This document shows positions 10,301 through 23,802 of a stretch of 64,000 nucleotides of DNA, in pieces; positions within the stretch are counted from its first letter, which is position 1, and each line of letters begins with the position of its first letter. The stretch is from Auanema rhodensis (taxonomy: Eukaryota; Nematoda; Chromadorea; Rhabditida; Rhabditidae), in assembly GCA_964057225.1 (NCBI GenBank), contig OZ059896.1:3286001-3350000 (forward strand), written 5' to 3'. The position numbers and the translations under genes are program-made. The notes under the pieces were generated by a model that saw nothing but the letters and a program-made list of their open reading frames with translations, was not told the origin of the DNA and did no database searches.

Positions 10301-11177
10301 GTATGTTGAGTTTCCATGTACACTCAAAATTGCTTCCAAAAACATTTTGACAAAAATTTTTTCGAAAAATTTCAAAATAATTTAGCAAAAAGTAGATGTT
10401 TTTAGATTCCTTCTTTCAAGGCAAAAACGATGGACGATGTTATTCAACGAAAAAATTAATTCTTCAGGGTGAAAATCGAGAATATAAGTGTGAACTTATA
10501 TCAGTTAATATCTCGGTGCATTTTTAAGCTAGCGCAAATCTGATAACACAGATCGACGCAGCTTAAAAATCCGCATCGAATGCATTATACTACATGGAGA
10601 AACGCTCATCACAAAAATTAGTTATGATCGTTTGAAAAATGATGCATTAGTGTATGTTGAGTTTCCATGTACACTCAACATTGCTTCCAAAAACATTTTG
10701 ACAAATTTTTTTCGAAAAATTTCAAAATAATTTCGCAAAAAGTAGATGTTTTTAGATTCCTTTTTTTGAGGCAAAAACGATGGACAATGTTATTCAACGA
10801 AAAAATTAATTCTTCAGGGTGAAAATCGAGGATATAAGTGTGAACTTATATCAGTTGATATCTCGGTGCATTTTTAAGCTAGCGCAAATCTGATAACACA
10901 GATCGACGCAGCTTAAAAATCCGCATCGAATGCACTATATTACATTGAGGAAAGCTTAATACAAAAATCAGTTATGATTGTTTGAAAAATGATGCATTAG
11001 TGTATGTTGAGTTTCCATGTACACTCAAAATTGCTTCCAAAAACATTTTGACAAAAATTTTTTCGAAAAATTTCAAAATAATTTAGCAAAAAGTAGATGT
11101 TTTTAGATTCCTTCTTTCAAGGCAAAAACGATGGACAATGTTATTCAACGAAAAAATTAATTCTTCAGGGTGAAAAT
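7365..11177. repeat. Array block 3: D-E-C motifs
   Basis: Monomers start at 7365, 7716, 8067, 8418, 8769, 9074, 9425, 9775, 10126, 10477 and 10827. Order: B'-E-D-E-C(truncated)-D-C-D-E-C-F. The D-E-C motif seen at 6313-7364 recurs at 8067-9073 and 9775-10826. In both of these repeats the E copy carries gacgatg and the C copy carries cgagaatat. The C at 8769 has a 45-bp deletion. The F at 10827 has atcagttatgattg. Confidence 0.83.
9065..9072. repeat. 45-bp deletion junction in a C monomer
   Basis: The monomer at 8769-9073 is only 305 bp, where its close relatives (for example 10477) are 350 bp. The sequence runs from aggc through eight a's straight into tcgaggat. It lacks the whole stretch from cgatggac to cagggtg that normally lies between two A runs. 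The deletion ends fall in those A runs, which suggests slippage or microhomology-mediated joining. Confidence 0.85.
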
Positions 11178-13981
11178 CGAGGATATAAGTGTGAACTTAT
11201 ATCAGTTGATATCTCGGTGCATTTTTAAGCTAGCGCAAATCTGATAACACAGATCGACGCAGCTTAAAAATCCGCATCGAATGCATTATACTACATGGAG
11301 AAACGCTCATCACAAAAATTAGTTATGATCGTTTGAAAAATGATGCATTAGTGTATGTTGAGTTTCCATGTACACTCAACATTGCTTCCAAAAACATTTT
11401 GACAAAATTTTTTCGAAAAATTTCAAAATAATTTCGCAAAAAGTAGATGTTTTTAGATTCCTTTTTTTGAGGCAAAAACGATGGACAATGTTATTCAACG
11501 AAAAAATTAATTCTTCAGGGTGAAAATCGAGGATATAAGTGTGAACTTATATCAGTTAATATCTCGGTGCATTTTTAAGCTAGCGCAAATCTGATAACAC
11601 AGATCGACGCAGCTTAAAAAACCGCATCGAATGCACTATATTACATCGAGAAAAGCTTAATACAAAAATTAGTTATGATCGTTTGAAAAATGATGCATTA
11701 GTGTATGTTGAGTTTCCATGTACACTCAAAATTGCTTCCAAAAACATTTTGACAAAAATTTTTTCGAAAAATTTCAAAATAATTTAGCAAAAAGTAGATG
11801 TTTTTAGATTCCTTTTTTTAAAGCAAAAACGATGGACAATGTTATTCAACGAAAAAATTAATTCTTCAGGGTGAAAATCGAGGATATAAGTGTGAACTTA
11901 TATCAGTTAATATCTCGGTGCATTTTTAAGCTAGCGCAAATCTGATAACACAGATCGACGCAGCTTAAAAATCCGCATCGAATGCATTATATTACATAGA
12001 GAAACGCTCAATACAAAAATTAGTTATGATCGTTTGAAAAATGATGCATTAGTGTATGTTGAGTTTCCATGTACACTCAAAATTGCTTCCAAAAACATTT
12101 TGACAAAATTTTTTCGAAAAATTTCAAAATAATTTCGCAAAAAGTAGATGTTTTTAGATTCCTTTTTTTGAGGCAAAAACGATGGACAATGTTATTCAAC
12201 GAAAAAATTAATTCTTCAGGGTGAAAATCGAGGATATAAGTGTGAACTTATATCAGTTGATATCTCGGTGCATTTTTAAGCTAGCGCAAATCTGATAACA
12301 CAGATCGACGCAGCTTAAAAATCCGCATCGAATGCATTATACTACATGGAGAAACGCTCATCACAAAAATTAGTTATGATCGTTTGAAAAATGATGCATT
12401 AGTGTATGTTGAGTTTCCATGTACACTCAACATTGCTTCCAAAAACATTTTGACAAAATTTTTTCGAAAAATTTCAAAATAATTTCGCAAAAAGTAGATG
12501 TTTTTAGATTCCTTTTTTTGAGGCAAAAACGATGGACAATGTTATTCAACGAAAAAATTAATTCTTCAGGGTGAAAATCGAGGATATAAGTGTGAACTTA
12601 TATCAGTTAATATCTCGGTGCATTTTTAAGCTAGCGCAAATCTGATAACACAGATCGACGCAGCTTAAAAAACCGCATCGAATGCACTATATTACATTGA
12701 GAAAAGCTTAATACAAAAATTAGTTATGATCGTTTGAAAAATGATGCATTAGTGTATGTTGAGTTTCCATGTACACTCAAAATTGCTTCCAAAAACATTT
12801 TGACAAAAATTTTTTCGAAAAATTTCAAAATAATTTAGCAAAAAGTAGATGTTTTTAGATTCCTTTTTTTAAAGCAAAAACGATGGACAATGTTATTCAA
12901 CGAAAAAATTAATTCTTCAGGGTGAAAATCGAGGATATAAGTGTGAACTTATATCAGTTAATATCTCGGTGCATTTTTAAGCTAGCGCAAATCTGATAAC
13001 ACAGATCGACGCAGCTTAAAAATCCGCATCGAATGCACTATATTACATAGAGAAACGCTCAATACAAAAATTAGTTATGATCGTTTGAAAAATGATGCAT
13101 TAGTGTATGTTGAGTTTCCATGTACACTCAAAATTGCTTCCAAAAACATTTTGACAAAAATTTTTTCGAAAAATTTCAAAATAATTTAGCAAAAAGTAGA
13201 TGTTTTTAGATTCCTTTTTTTAAAGCAAAAACGATGGACAATGTTATTCAACGAAAAAATTAATTCTTCAGGGTGAAAATCGAGGATATAAGTGTGAACT
13301 TATATCAGTTAATATCTCGGTGCATTTTTAAGCTAGCGCAAATCTGATAACACAGATCGACGCAGCTTAAAAATCCGCATCGAATGCACTATATTACATA
13401 GAGAAACGCTCAATACAAAAATTAGTTATGATCGTTTGAAAAATGATGCATTAGTGTATGTTGAGTTTCCATGTACACTCAAAATTGCTTCCAAAAACAT
13501 TTTGACAAAAATTTTTTCGAAAAATTTCAAAATAATTTAGCAAAAAGTAGATGTTTTTAGATTCCTTCTTTTAAGGCAAAAACGATGGACAATGTTATTC
13601 AACGAAAAAATTAATTCTTCAGGGTGAAAATCGAGGATATAAGTGTGAACTTATATCAGTTGATATCTCGGTGCATTTTTAAGCTAGCGCAAATCTGATA
13701 ACACAGATCGAAGCAGCTTAAAAATCCGCATCGAATGCATTATACTACATGGAGAAACGCTCATCACAAAAATTAGTTATGATCGTTTGAAAAATGATGC
13801 ATTAGTGTATGTTGAGTTTCCATGTACACTCAACATTGCTTCCAAAAACATTTTGACAAAACTTTTTCGAAAAATTTCAAAATAATTTCGCAAAAAGTAG
13901 ATGTTTTTAGATTCCTTTTTTTGAGGCAAAAACGATGGACAATGTTATTCAACGAAAAAATTAATTCTTCAGGGTGAAAAT
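11178..13981. repeat. Array block 4: copy of the start of the window
   Basis: Monomers start at 11178, 11528, 11879, 12229, 12579, 12930, 13281 and 13632. Order: C-A-B-C-A-B-B-C. Those from 11528 match 1-2455 monomer for monomer. The offset is 11527 bp, then 11526 after a one-base difference. Shared marks include tttttttaaagc in A and B copies, cttcttttaaggc in the last B (1755 and 13281) and gatcgaagcag with acaaaacttttt in the final C (2106 and 13632). Confidence 0.85.
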
Positions 13982-16787
13982 CGAGGATATAAGTGTGAAC
14001 TTATATCAGTTGATATCTCGGTGCATTTTTAAGCTAGCGCAAATCTGATAACATAGATCGACGCAGCTTAAAAGTCCGCATCGAATGCACTATATTACAT
14101 AGAGAAACGCTCAATACAAAAATTAGTTATGATCGTTTGAAAAATGATGCATTAGTGTATGTTGAGTTTCCATGTACACTCAACATTGCTTCCAAAAACA
14201 TTTTGACAAAAATTTTTTCGAAAAATTCCAAAATAATTTCGCAAAAAGTAGATGTTTTTAGATTCCTTTTTTGAGGCAAAAACGATGGACAATGTTATTC
14301 AACGAAAAAATTAATTCTTCAGGGTGAAAATCGAGGATATAAGTGTGAACTTATATCAGTTAATATCTCGGTGCATTTTTAAGCTAGCGCAAATCTGATA
14401 ACACAGATCGACGCAGCTTAAAAAACCGCATCGAATGCACTATATTACATTGAGAAAAGCTTAATACAAAAATTAGTTATGATCGTTTGAAAAATGATGC
14501 ATTAGTGTATGTTGAGTTTCCATGTACACTCAAAATTGCTTCCAAAAACATTTTGACAAAAATTTTTTCGAAAAATTTCAAAATAATTTAGCAAAAAGTA
14601 GATGTTTTTAGATTCCTTCTTTCAAGGCAAAAACGATGGACAATGTTATTCAACGAAAAAATTAATTCTTCAGGGTGAAAATCGAGGATATAAGTGTGAA
14701 CTTATATCAGTTGATATCTCGGTGCATTTTTAAGCTAGCGCAAATCTGATAACATAGATCGACGCAGCTTAAAAGTCCGCATCGAATGCACTATACTACA
14801 TTAAGAAAAGCTTAATACAAAAATTAGTTATGATCGTTTGAAAAATGATGCATTAGTGTATGTTGAGTTTCCATGTACACTCAACATTGCTTCCAAAAAC
14901 ATTTTGACAAAAATTTTTTCGAAAAATTTCAAAATAATTTAGCAAAAAGTAGATGTTTTTAGATTCCTTCTTTCAAGGCAAAAACGATGGACAATGTTAT
15001 TCAACGAAAAAATTAATTCTTCAGGGTGAAAATCGAGGATATAAGTGTGAACTTATATCAGTTGATATCTCGGTGCATTTTTAAGCTAGCGCAAATCTGA
15101 TAACATAGATCGACGCAGCTTAAAAGTCCGCATCGAATGCACTATATTACATAGAGAAACGCTCAATACAAAAATTAGTTATGATCGTTTGAAAAATGAT
15201 GCATTAGTGTATGTTGAGTTTCCATGTACACTCAACATTGCTTCCAAAAACATTTTGACAAAAATTTTTTCGAAAAATTTCAAAATAATTTCGCAAAAAG
15301 TAGATGTTTTTAGATTTCTTTTTTTGAGGCAAAAACGATGGACAATGTTATTCAACGAAAAAATTAATTCTTCAGGGTGAAAATCGAGGATATAAGTGTG
15401 AACTTATATCAGTTAATATCTCGGTGCATTTTTAAGCTAGCGCAAATCTGATAACACAGATCGACGCAGCTTAAAAAACCGCATCGAATGCACTATATTA
15501 CATTGAGAAAAGCTTAATACAAAAATTAGTTATGATCGTTTGAAAAATGATGCATTAGTGTATGTTGAGTTTCCATGTACACTCAAAATTGCTTCCAAAA
15601 ACATTTTGACAAAAATTTTTTCGAAAAATTTCAAAATAATTTAGCAAAAAGTAGATGTTTTTAGATTCCTTCTTTCAAGGCAAAAACGATGGACAATGTT
15701 ATTCAACGAAAAAATTAATTCTTCAGGGTGAAAATCGAGGATATAAGTGTGAACTTATATCAGTTGATATCTCGGTGCATTTTTAAGCTAGCGCAAATCT
15801 GATAACATAGATCGACGCAGCTTAAAAGTCCGCATCGAATGCACTATACTACATTAAGAAAAGCTTAATACAAAAATTAGTTATGATCGTTTGAAAAATG
15901 ATGCATTAGTGTATGTTGAGTTTCCATGTACACTCAAAATTGCTTCCAAAAACATTTTGACAAAAATTTTTTCGAAAAATTTCAAAATAATTTAGCAAAA
16001 AGTAGATGTTTTTAGATTCCTTTTTTCGAGGCAAAAACGATGGACAATGTTATTCAACGAAAAAATTAATTCTTCAGGGTGAAAATCGAGGATATAAGTG
16101 TGAACTTATATCAGTTGATATCTCGGTGCATTTTTAAGCTAGCGCAAATCTGATAACACAGATCGAAGCAGCTTAAAAATCCGCATCGAATGCACTATAA
16201 TACATTAAGAAACGCTCAATACAAAAATTAGTTATGATCGTTTGAAAAATGATGCATTAGTGTATGTTGAGTTTCCATGTACACTCAAAATTGCTTCCAA
16301 AAACATTTTGACAAAAATTTTTTCGAAAAATTTCGAGATAATTTAGCAAAAAGTAGATGTTTTTAGATTCCTTCTTTCAAGGCAAAAACGATGGACGATG
16401 TTATTCAACGAAAAAATTAATTCTTCAGGGTGAAAATCGAGAATATAAGTGTGAACTTATATCAGTTAATATCTCGGTGCATTTTTAAGCTAGCGCAAAT
16501 CTGATAACACAGATCGACGCAGCTTAAAAATCCGCATCGAATGCATTATACTACATGGAGAAACGCTCATCACAAAAATTAGTTATGATCGTTTGAAAAA
16601 TGATGCATTAGTGTATGTTGAGTTTCCATGTACACTCAACATTGCTTCCAAAAACATTTTGACAAAATTTTTTCGAAAAATTTCAAAATAATTTCGCAAA
16701 AAATAGATGTTTTTAGATTCCTTTTTTTGAGGCAAAAACGATGGACAATGTTATTCAACGAAAAAATTAATTCTTCAGGGTGAAAAT
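13982..16787. repeat. Array block 5: eight-monomer unit, second copy
   Basis: Monomers start at 13982, 14332, 14683, 15034, 15385, 15736, 16087 and 16438, in the order B'-A-D-B'-A-D-E-C. This repeats 4559-7364 at an offset of 9423 bp. Together with 11528-13981 it makes a long duplicate of the window's left end. The duplicate lacks the six monomers found at 2456-4558 in the first copy. Confidence 0.88.
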
Positions 16788-19700
16788 CGAGGATATAAGT
16801 GTGAACTTATATCAGTTAATATCTCGGTGCATTTTTAAGCTAGCGCAAATCTGATAACACAGATCGACGCAGCTTAAAAATCCGCATCGAATGCACTATA
16901 TTACATAGAGAAACGCTTAATACAAAAATTAGTTATGATCGTTTGAAAAATGATGCATTAGTGTATGTTGAGTTTCCATGTACACTCAACATTGCTTCCA
17001 AAAACATTTTGACAAAAATTTTTTCGAAAAATTTCAGAATAATTTAGCAAAAAGTAGATGTTTTTAGATTCCTTTTCTCAAGGCAAAAACGATGGACAAT
17101 GTTATTCAACGAAAAAATTAATTCTTCAGGGTGAAAATCGAGGATATAAGTGTGAACTTATATCAGTTGATATCTCGGTGCATTTTTAAGCTAGCGCAAA
17201 TCTGATAACATAGATCGACGCAGCTTAAAAGTCCGCATCGAATGCACTATATTACATAGAGAAACGCTCAATACAAAAATTAGTTATGATCGTTTGAAAA
17301 ATGATGCATTAGTGTATGTTGAGTTTCCATGTACACTCAACATTGCTTCCAAAAACATTTTGACAAAAATTTTTTCGAAAAATTTCAAAATAATTTCGCA
17401 AAAAGTAGATGTTTTTAGATTCCTTTTTTTGAGGCAAAAACGATGGACAATGTTATTCAACGAAAAAATTAATTCTTCAGGGTGAAAATCGAGGATATAA
17501 GTGTGAACTTATATCAGTTAATATCTGGGTGCATTTTTAAGCTAGCGCAAATCTGATAACACAGATCGACGCAGCTTAAAAAACCGCATCGAATGCACTA
17601 TATTACATTGAGAAAAGCTTAATACAAAAATTAGTTATGATCGTTTGAAAAATGATGCATTAGTGTATGTTGAGTTTCCATGTACACTCAAAATTGCTTC
17701 CAAAAACATTTTGACAAAAATTTTTTCGAAAAATTTCAAAATAATTTAGCAAAAAGTAGATGTTTTTAGATTCCTTCTTTCGAGGCAAAAACGATGGACA
17801 ATGTTATTCAACGAAAAAATTAATTCTTCAGGGTGAAAATCGAGGATATAAGTGTGAACTTATATCAGTTGATATCTCGGTGCATTTTTAAGCTAGCGCA
17901 AATCTGATAACATAGATCGACGCAGCTTAAAAGTCCGCATCGAATGCACTATACTACATTAAGAAAAGCTTAATACAAAAATTAGTTATGATCGTTTGAA
18001 AAATGATGCATTAGTGTATGTTGAGTTTCCATGTACACTCAAAATTGCTTCCAAAAACATTTTGACAAAAATTTTTTCGAAAAATTTCAAAATAATTTAG
18101 CAAAAAGTAGATGTTTTTAGATTCCTTCTTTCAAGGCAAAAACGATGGACGATGTTATTCAACGAAAAAATTAATTCTTCAGGGTGAAAATCGAGGATAT
18201 AAGTGTGAACTTATATCAGTTGATATCTCGGTGCATTTTTAAGCTAGCGCAAATCTGATAACATAGATCGACGCAGCTTAAAAGTCCGCATCGAATGCAC
18301 TATAATACATTAAGAAACGCTCAATACAAAAATTAATTATGATCGTTTGAAAAATGATGCATTAGTGTATGTTGAGTTTCCATGTACACTCAAAATTGCT
18401 TCCAAAAACATTTTGACAAAAATTTTTTCGAAAAATTTCGAGATAATTTAGCAAAAAGTAGATGTTTTTAGATTCCTTCTTTCAAGGCAAAAACGATGGA
18501 CGATGTTATTCAACGAAAAAATTAATTCTTCAGGGTGAAAATCGAGAATATAAGTGTGAACTTATATCAGTTAATATCTCGGTGCATTTTTAAGCTAGCG
18601 CAAATCTGATAACACAGATCGACGCAGCTTAAAAATCCGCATCGAATGCATTATACTACATGGAGAAACGCTCATCACAAAAATTAGTTATGATCGTTTG
18701 AAAAATGATGCATTAGTGTATGTTGAGTTTCCATGTACACTCAACATTGCTTCCAAAAACATTTTGACAAAATTTTTTCGAAAAATTTCAAAATAATTTC
18801 GCAAAAAGTAGATGTTTTTAGATTCCTTTTTTTGAGGCAAAAACGATGGACAATGTTATTCAACGAAAAAATTAATTCTTCAGGGTGAAAATCGAGGATA
18901 TAAGTGTGAACTTATATCAGTTAATATCTCGGTGCATTTTTAAGCTAGCGCAAATCTGATAACACAGATCGACGCAGCTTAAAAATCCGTATCGAATGCA
19001 CTATATTACATAGAGAAACGCTTAATACAAAAATTAGTTATGATCGTTTGAAAAATGATGCATTAGTGTATGTTGAGTTTCCATGTACACTCAACATTGC
19101 TTCCAAAAACATTTTGACAAAAATTTTTTCGAAAAATTTCAGAATAATTTAGCAAAAAGTAGATGTTTTTAGATTCCTTTTCTCAAGGCAAAAACGATGG
19201 ACAATGTTATTCAACGAAAAAATTAATTCTTCAGGGTGAAAATCGAGGATATAAGTGTGAACTTATATCAGTTGATATCTCGGTGCATTTTTAAGCTAGC
19301 GCAAATCTGATAACATAGATCGACGCAGCTTAAAAGTCCGCATCGAATGCACTATACTACATTAAGAAAAGCTTAATACAAAAATTAGTTATGATCGTTT
19401 GAAAAATGATGCATTAGTGTATGTTGAGTTTCCATGTACACTCAAAATTGCTTCCAAAAACATTTTGACAAAAATTTTTTCGAAAAATTTCAAAATAATT
19501 TAGCAAAAAGTAGATGTTTTTAGATTCCTTTTTTCAAGGCAAAAACGATGGACAATGTTATTCAACGAAAAAATTAATTCTTCAGGGTGAAAATCGAGGA
19601 TATAAGTGTGAACTTATATCAGTTGATATCTCGGTGCATTTTTAAGCTAGCGCAAATCTGATAACATAGATCGACGCAGCTTAAAAATCCGCATCGAATG

Positions 19701-20646
19701 CACTATATTACATAGAGAAACGCTTAATACAAAAATTAGTTATGATCGTTTGAAAAATGATGCATTAGTGTATGTTGAGTTTCCATGTACACTCAACATT
19801 GCTTCCAAAAACATTTTGACAAAAATTTTTTCGAAAAATTTCAAAATAATTTAGCAAAAAGTAGATGTTTTTAGATTCCTTTTTTCAAGGCAAAAACGAT
19901 GGACAATGTTATTCAACGAAAAAATTAATTCTTCAGGGTGAAAATCGAGGATATAAGTGTGAACTTATATCAGTTGATATCTCGGTGCATTTTTAAGCTA
20001 GCGCAAATCTGATAACATAGATCGACGCAGCTTAAAAGTCCGCATCGAATGCACTATACTACATTAAGAAAAGCTTAATACAAAAATTAGTTATGATCGT
20101 TTGAAAAATGATGCATTAGTGTATGTTGAGTTTCCATGTACACTCAAAATTGCTTCCAAAAACATTTTGACAAAAATTTTTTCGAAAAATTTCAAAATAA
20201 TTTAGCAAAAAGTAGATGTTTTTAGATTCCTTCTTTCAAGGCAAAAACGATGGACGATGTTATTCAACGAAAAAATTAATTCTTCAGGGTGAAAATCGAG
20301 AATATAAGTGTGAACTTATATCAGTTAATATCTCGGTGCATTTTTAAGCTAGCGCAAATCTGATAACACAGATCGACGCAGCTTAAAAATCCGCATCGAA
20401 TGCATTATACTACATGGAGAAACGCTCATCACAAAAATTAGTTATGATCGTTTGAAAAATGATGCATTAGTGTATGTTGAGTTTCCATGTACACTCAACA
20501 TTGCTTCCAAAAACATTTTGACAAAATTTTTTCGAAAAATTTCAAAATAATTTCGCAAAAAGTAGATGTTTTTAGATTCCTTTTTTTGAGGCAAAAACGA
20601 TGGACAATGTTATTCAACGAAAAAATTAATTCTTCAGGGTGAAAAT
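16788..20646. repeat. Array block 6: last B-bearing region
   Basis: Monomers start at 16788, 17139, 17490, 17841, 18192, 18543, 18893, 19244, 19595, 19946 and 20297. Order: B-B'-A-D-E-C-B-D-B-D-C. The B copies at 16788 and 18893 share tttcagaataa and ccttttctcaagg. The C copies at 18543 and 20297 both start cgagaatat, and the monomer before each carries gacgatg, so both descend from the same D/E-C junction. The B at 19595 is the last clear B. Confidence 0.83.
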
Positions 20647-23600
20647 CGAGGATATAAGTGTGAACTTATATCAGTTAATATCTCGGTGCATTTTTAAGCT
20701 AGCGCAAATCTGATAACACAGATCGACGCAGCTTAAAAATCCGCATCGAATGCATTATACTACATGGAGAAACGCTCATCACAAAAATTAGTTATGATCG
20801 TTTGAAAAATGATGCATTAGTGTATGTTGAGTTTCCATGTACACTCAACATTGCTTCCAAAAACATTTTGACAAAAATTTTTTCGAAAAATTTCAAAATA
20901 ATTTAGCAGAAAGTAGATGTTTTTAGATTCCTTTTTTCAAGGCAAAAACGATGGACAATGTTATTCAACGAAAAAATTAATTCTTCAGGGTGAAAATCGA
21001 GGATATAAGTGTGAACTTATATCAGTTGATATCTCGGTGCATTTTTAAGCTAGCGCAAATCTGATAACATAGATCGACGCAGCTTAAAAGTCCGCATCGA
21101 ATGCACTATACCACATTAAGAAAAGCTTAATACAAAAATTAGTTATGATCGTTTGAAAAATGATGCATTAGTGTATGTTGAGTTTCCATGTACACTCAAC
21201 ATTGCTTCCAAAAACATTTTGACAAAATTTTTTCGAAAAATTTCAAAATAATTTCGCAAAAAGTAGATGTTTTTAGATTCCTTTTTTTGAGGCAAAAACG
21301 ATGGACAATGTTATTCAACGAAAAAATTAATTCTTCAGGGTGAAAATCGAGGATATAAGTGTGAACTTATATCAGTTGATATCTCGGTGCATTTTTAAGC
21401 TAGCGCAAATCTGATAACATAGATCGACGCAGCTTAAAAGTCCGCATCGAATGCACTATACTACATTAAGAAAAGCTTAATACAAAAATTAGTTATAATC
21501 GTTTGAAAAATGATGCATTAGTGTATGTTGAGTTTCCATGTACACTCAAAATTGCTTCCAAAAACATTTTGACAAAAATTTTTTCGAAAAATTTCAAAAT
21601 AATTTAGCAAAAAGTAGATGTTTTTAGATTCCTTTTTTTGAGGCAAAAACGATGGACAATGTTATTCAACGAAAAAATTAATTCTTCAGGGTGAAAATCG
21701 AGGATATAAGTGTGAACTTATATCAGTTGATATCTCGGTGCATTTTTAAGCTAGCGCAAATCTGATAACACAGATCGAAGCAGCTTAAAAATCCGCATCG
21801 AATGCATTATACTACATGGAGAAACGCTCATCACAAAAATTAGTTATGATCGTTTGAAAAATGATGCATTAGTGTATGTTGAGTTTCCATGTACACTCAA
21901 CATTGCTTCCAAAAACATTTTGACAAAATTTTTTCGAAAAATTTCAAAATAATTTCGCAAAAAGTAGATGTTTTTAGATTCCTTTTTTTGAGGCAAAAAC
22001 GATGGACAATGTTATTCAACGAAAAAATTAATTCTTCAGGGTGAAAATCGAGGATATAAGTGTGAACTTATATCAGTTGATATCTCGGTGCATTTTTAAG
22101 CTAGCGCAAATCTGATAACATAGATCGACGCAGCTTAAAAGTCCGCATCGAATGCACTATACTACATTAAGAAAAGCTTAATACAAAAATTAGTTATGAT
22201 CGTTTGAAAAATGATGCATTAGTGTATGTTGAGTTTCCATGTACACTCAAAATTGCTTCCAAAAACATTTTGACAAAACTTTTTCGAAAAATTTCAAAAT
22301 AATTTCGCAAAAAGTAGATGTTTTTAGATTCCTTTTTTTGAGGCAAAAACGATGGACAATGTTATTCAACGAAAAAATTAATTCTTCAGGGTGAAAATCG
22401 AGGATATAAGTGTGAACTTATATCAGTTAATATCTCGGTGCATTTTTAAGCTAGCGCAAATCTGATAACACAGATCGACGCAGCTTAAAAAACCGCATCG
22501 AATGCACTATATGACATTGAGAAAAGCTTAATACAAAAATTAGTTATGATCGTTTGAAAAATGATGCATTAGTGTATGTTGAGTTTCCATGTACACTCAA
22601 AATTGCTTCCAAAAACATTTTGACAAAAATTTTTTCGAAAAATTTCAAAATAATTTAGCAAAAAGTAGATGTTTTTAGATTCCTTCTTTCAAGGCAAAAA
22701 CGATGGACAATGTTATTCAACGAAAAAATTAATTCTTCAGGGTGAAAATCGAGGATATAAGTGTGAACTTATATCAGTTGATATCTCGGTGCATTTTTAA
22801 GCTAGCGCAAATCTGATAACATAGATCGACGCAGCTTAAAAGTCCGCATCGAATGCACTATACTACATTAAGAAAAGCTTAATACAAAAATTAGTTATGA
22901 TCGTTTGAAAAATGATGCATTAGTGTATGTTGAGTTTCCATGTACACTCAAAATTGCTTCCAAAAACATTTTGACAAAAATTTTTTCGAAAAATTTCAAA
23001 ATAATTTAGCAAAAAGTAGATGTTTTTAGATTCCTTTTTTCAAGGCAAAAACGATGGACAATGTTATTCAACGAAAAAATTAATTCTTCAGGGTGAAAAT
23101 CGAGGATATAAGTGTGAACTTATATCAGTTGATATCTCGGTGCATTTTTAAGCTAGCGCAAATCTGATAACACAGATCGAAGCAGCTTAAAAATCCGCAT
23201 CGAATGCACTATAATACATTAAGAAACGCTCGATACAAAAATTAGTTATGATCGTTTGAAAAATGATGCATTAGTGTATGTTGAGTTTCCATGTACACTC
23301 AACATTGCTTCCAAAAACATTTTGACAAAAATTTTTTCGAAATATTTCAAAATAATTTAGCAAAAAGTAGATGTTTTTAGATTCCTTCTTTCAAGGCAAA
23401 AACGATGGACAATGTTATTCAACGAAAAAATTAATTCTTCAGGGTGAAAATCGAGGATATAAGTGTGAACTTATATCAGTTGATATCTCGGTGCATTTTT
23501 AAGCTAGCGCAAATCTAATAACACAGATCGACGCAGCTTAAAAATCCGCATCGAATGCACTATATTACATTGAGGAAAGCTTAATACAAAAACTAGTTAT

Positions 23601-23802
23601 GATTGTTTGAAAAATGATGCATTAGTGTATGTTGAGTTTCCATGTACACTCAAAATTGCTTCCAAAAACATTTTGACAAAAATTTTTTCGAAAAATTTCA
23701 AAATAATTTAGCAAAAAGTAGATGTTTTTAGATTCCTTCTTTCAAGGCAAAAACGATGGACAATGTTATTCAACGAAAAAATTAATTCTTCAGGGTGAAA
23801 AT
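20647..23802. repeat. Array block 7: mixed D/C region
   Basis: Monomers start at 20647, 20998, 21348, 21699, 22049, 22399, 22750, 23101 and 23452. Order: C-D-D-C-D-A-D-E-F. Several are chimeras: the D copies at 20998 and 22049 have a C-type 3' half (ttcgcaaaa and tttttttgaggc). Singletons include accacattaag in 20998, gttataatcg in 21348 and atgacattgag in 22399. F appears regularly from here on. Confidence 0.8.

Noticed and set aside
15189-15380. Identical 63-codon open reading frame
   Set aside because: This is the duplicate of 5766-5957, carried along by the 9423-bp-offset block duplication. The identity reflects DNA duplication, not coding constraint.
17294-17485. Third 63-codon open reading frame
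   Set aside because: It lies in another B' monomer with the same combination of C259 and long A/T run. The frame is a by-product of subtype recombination.
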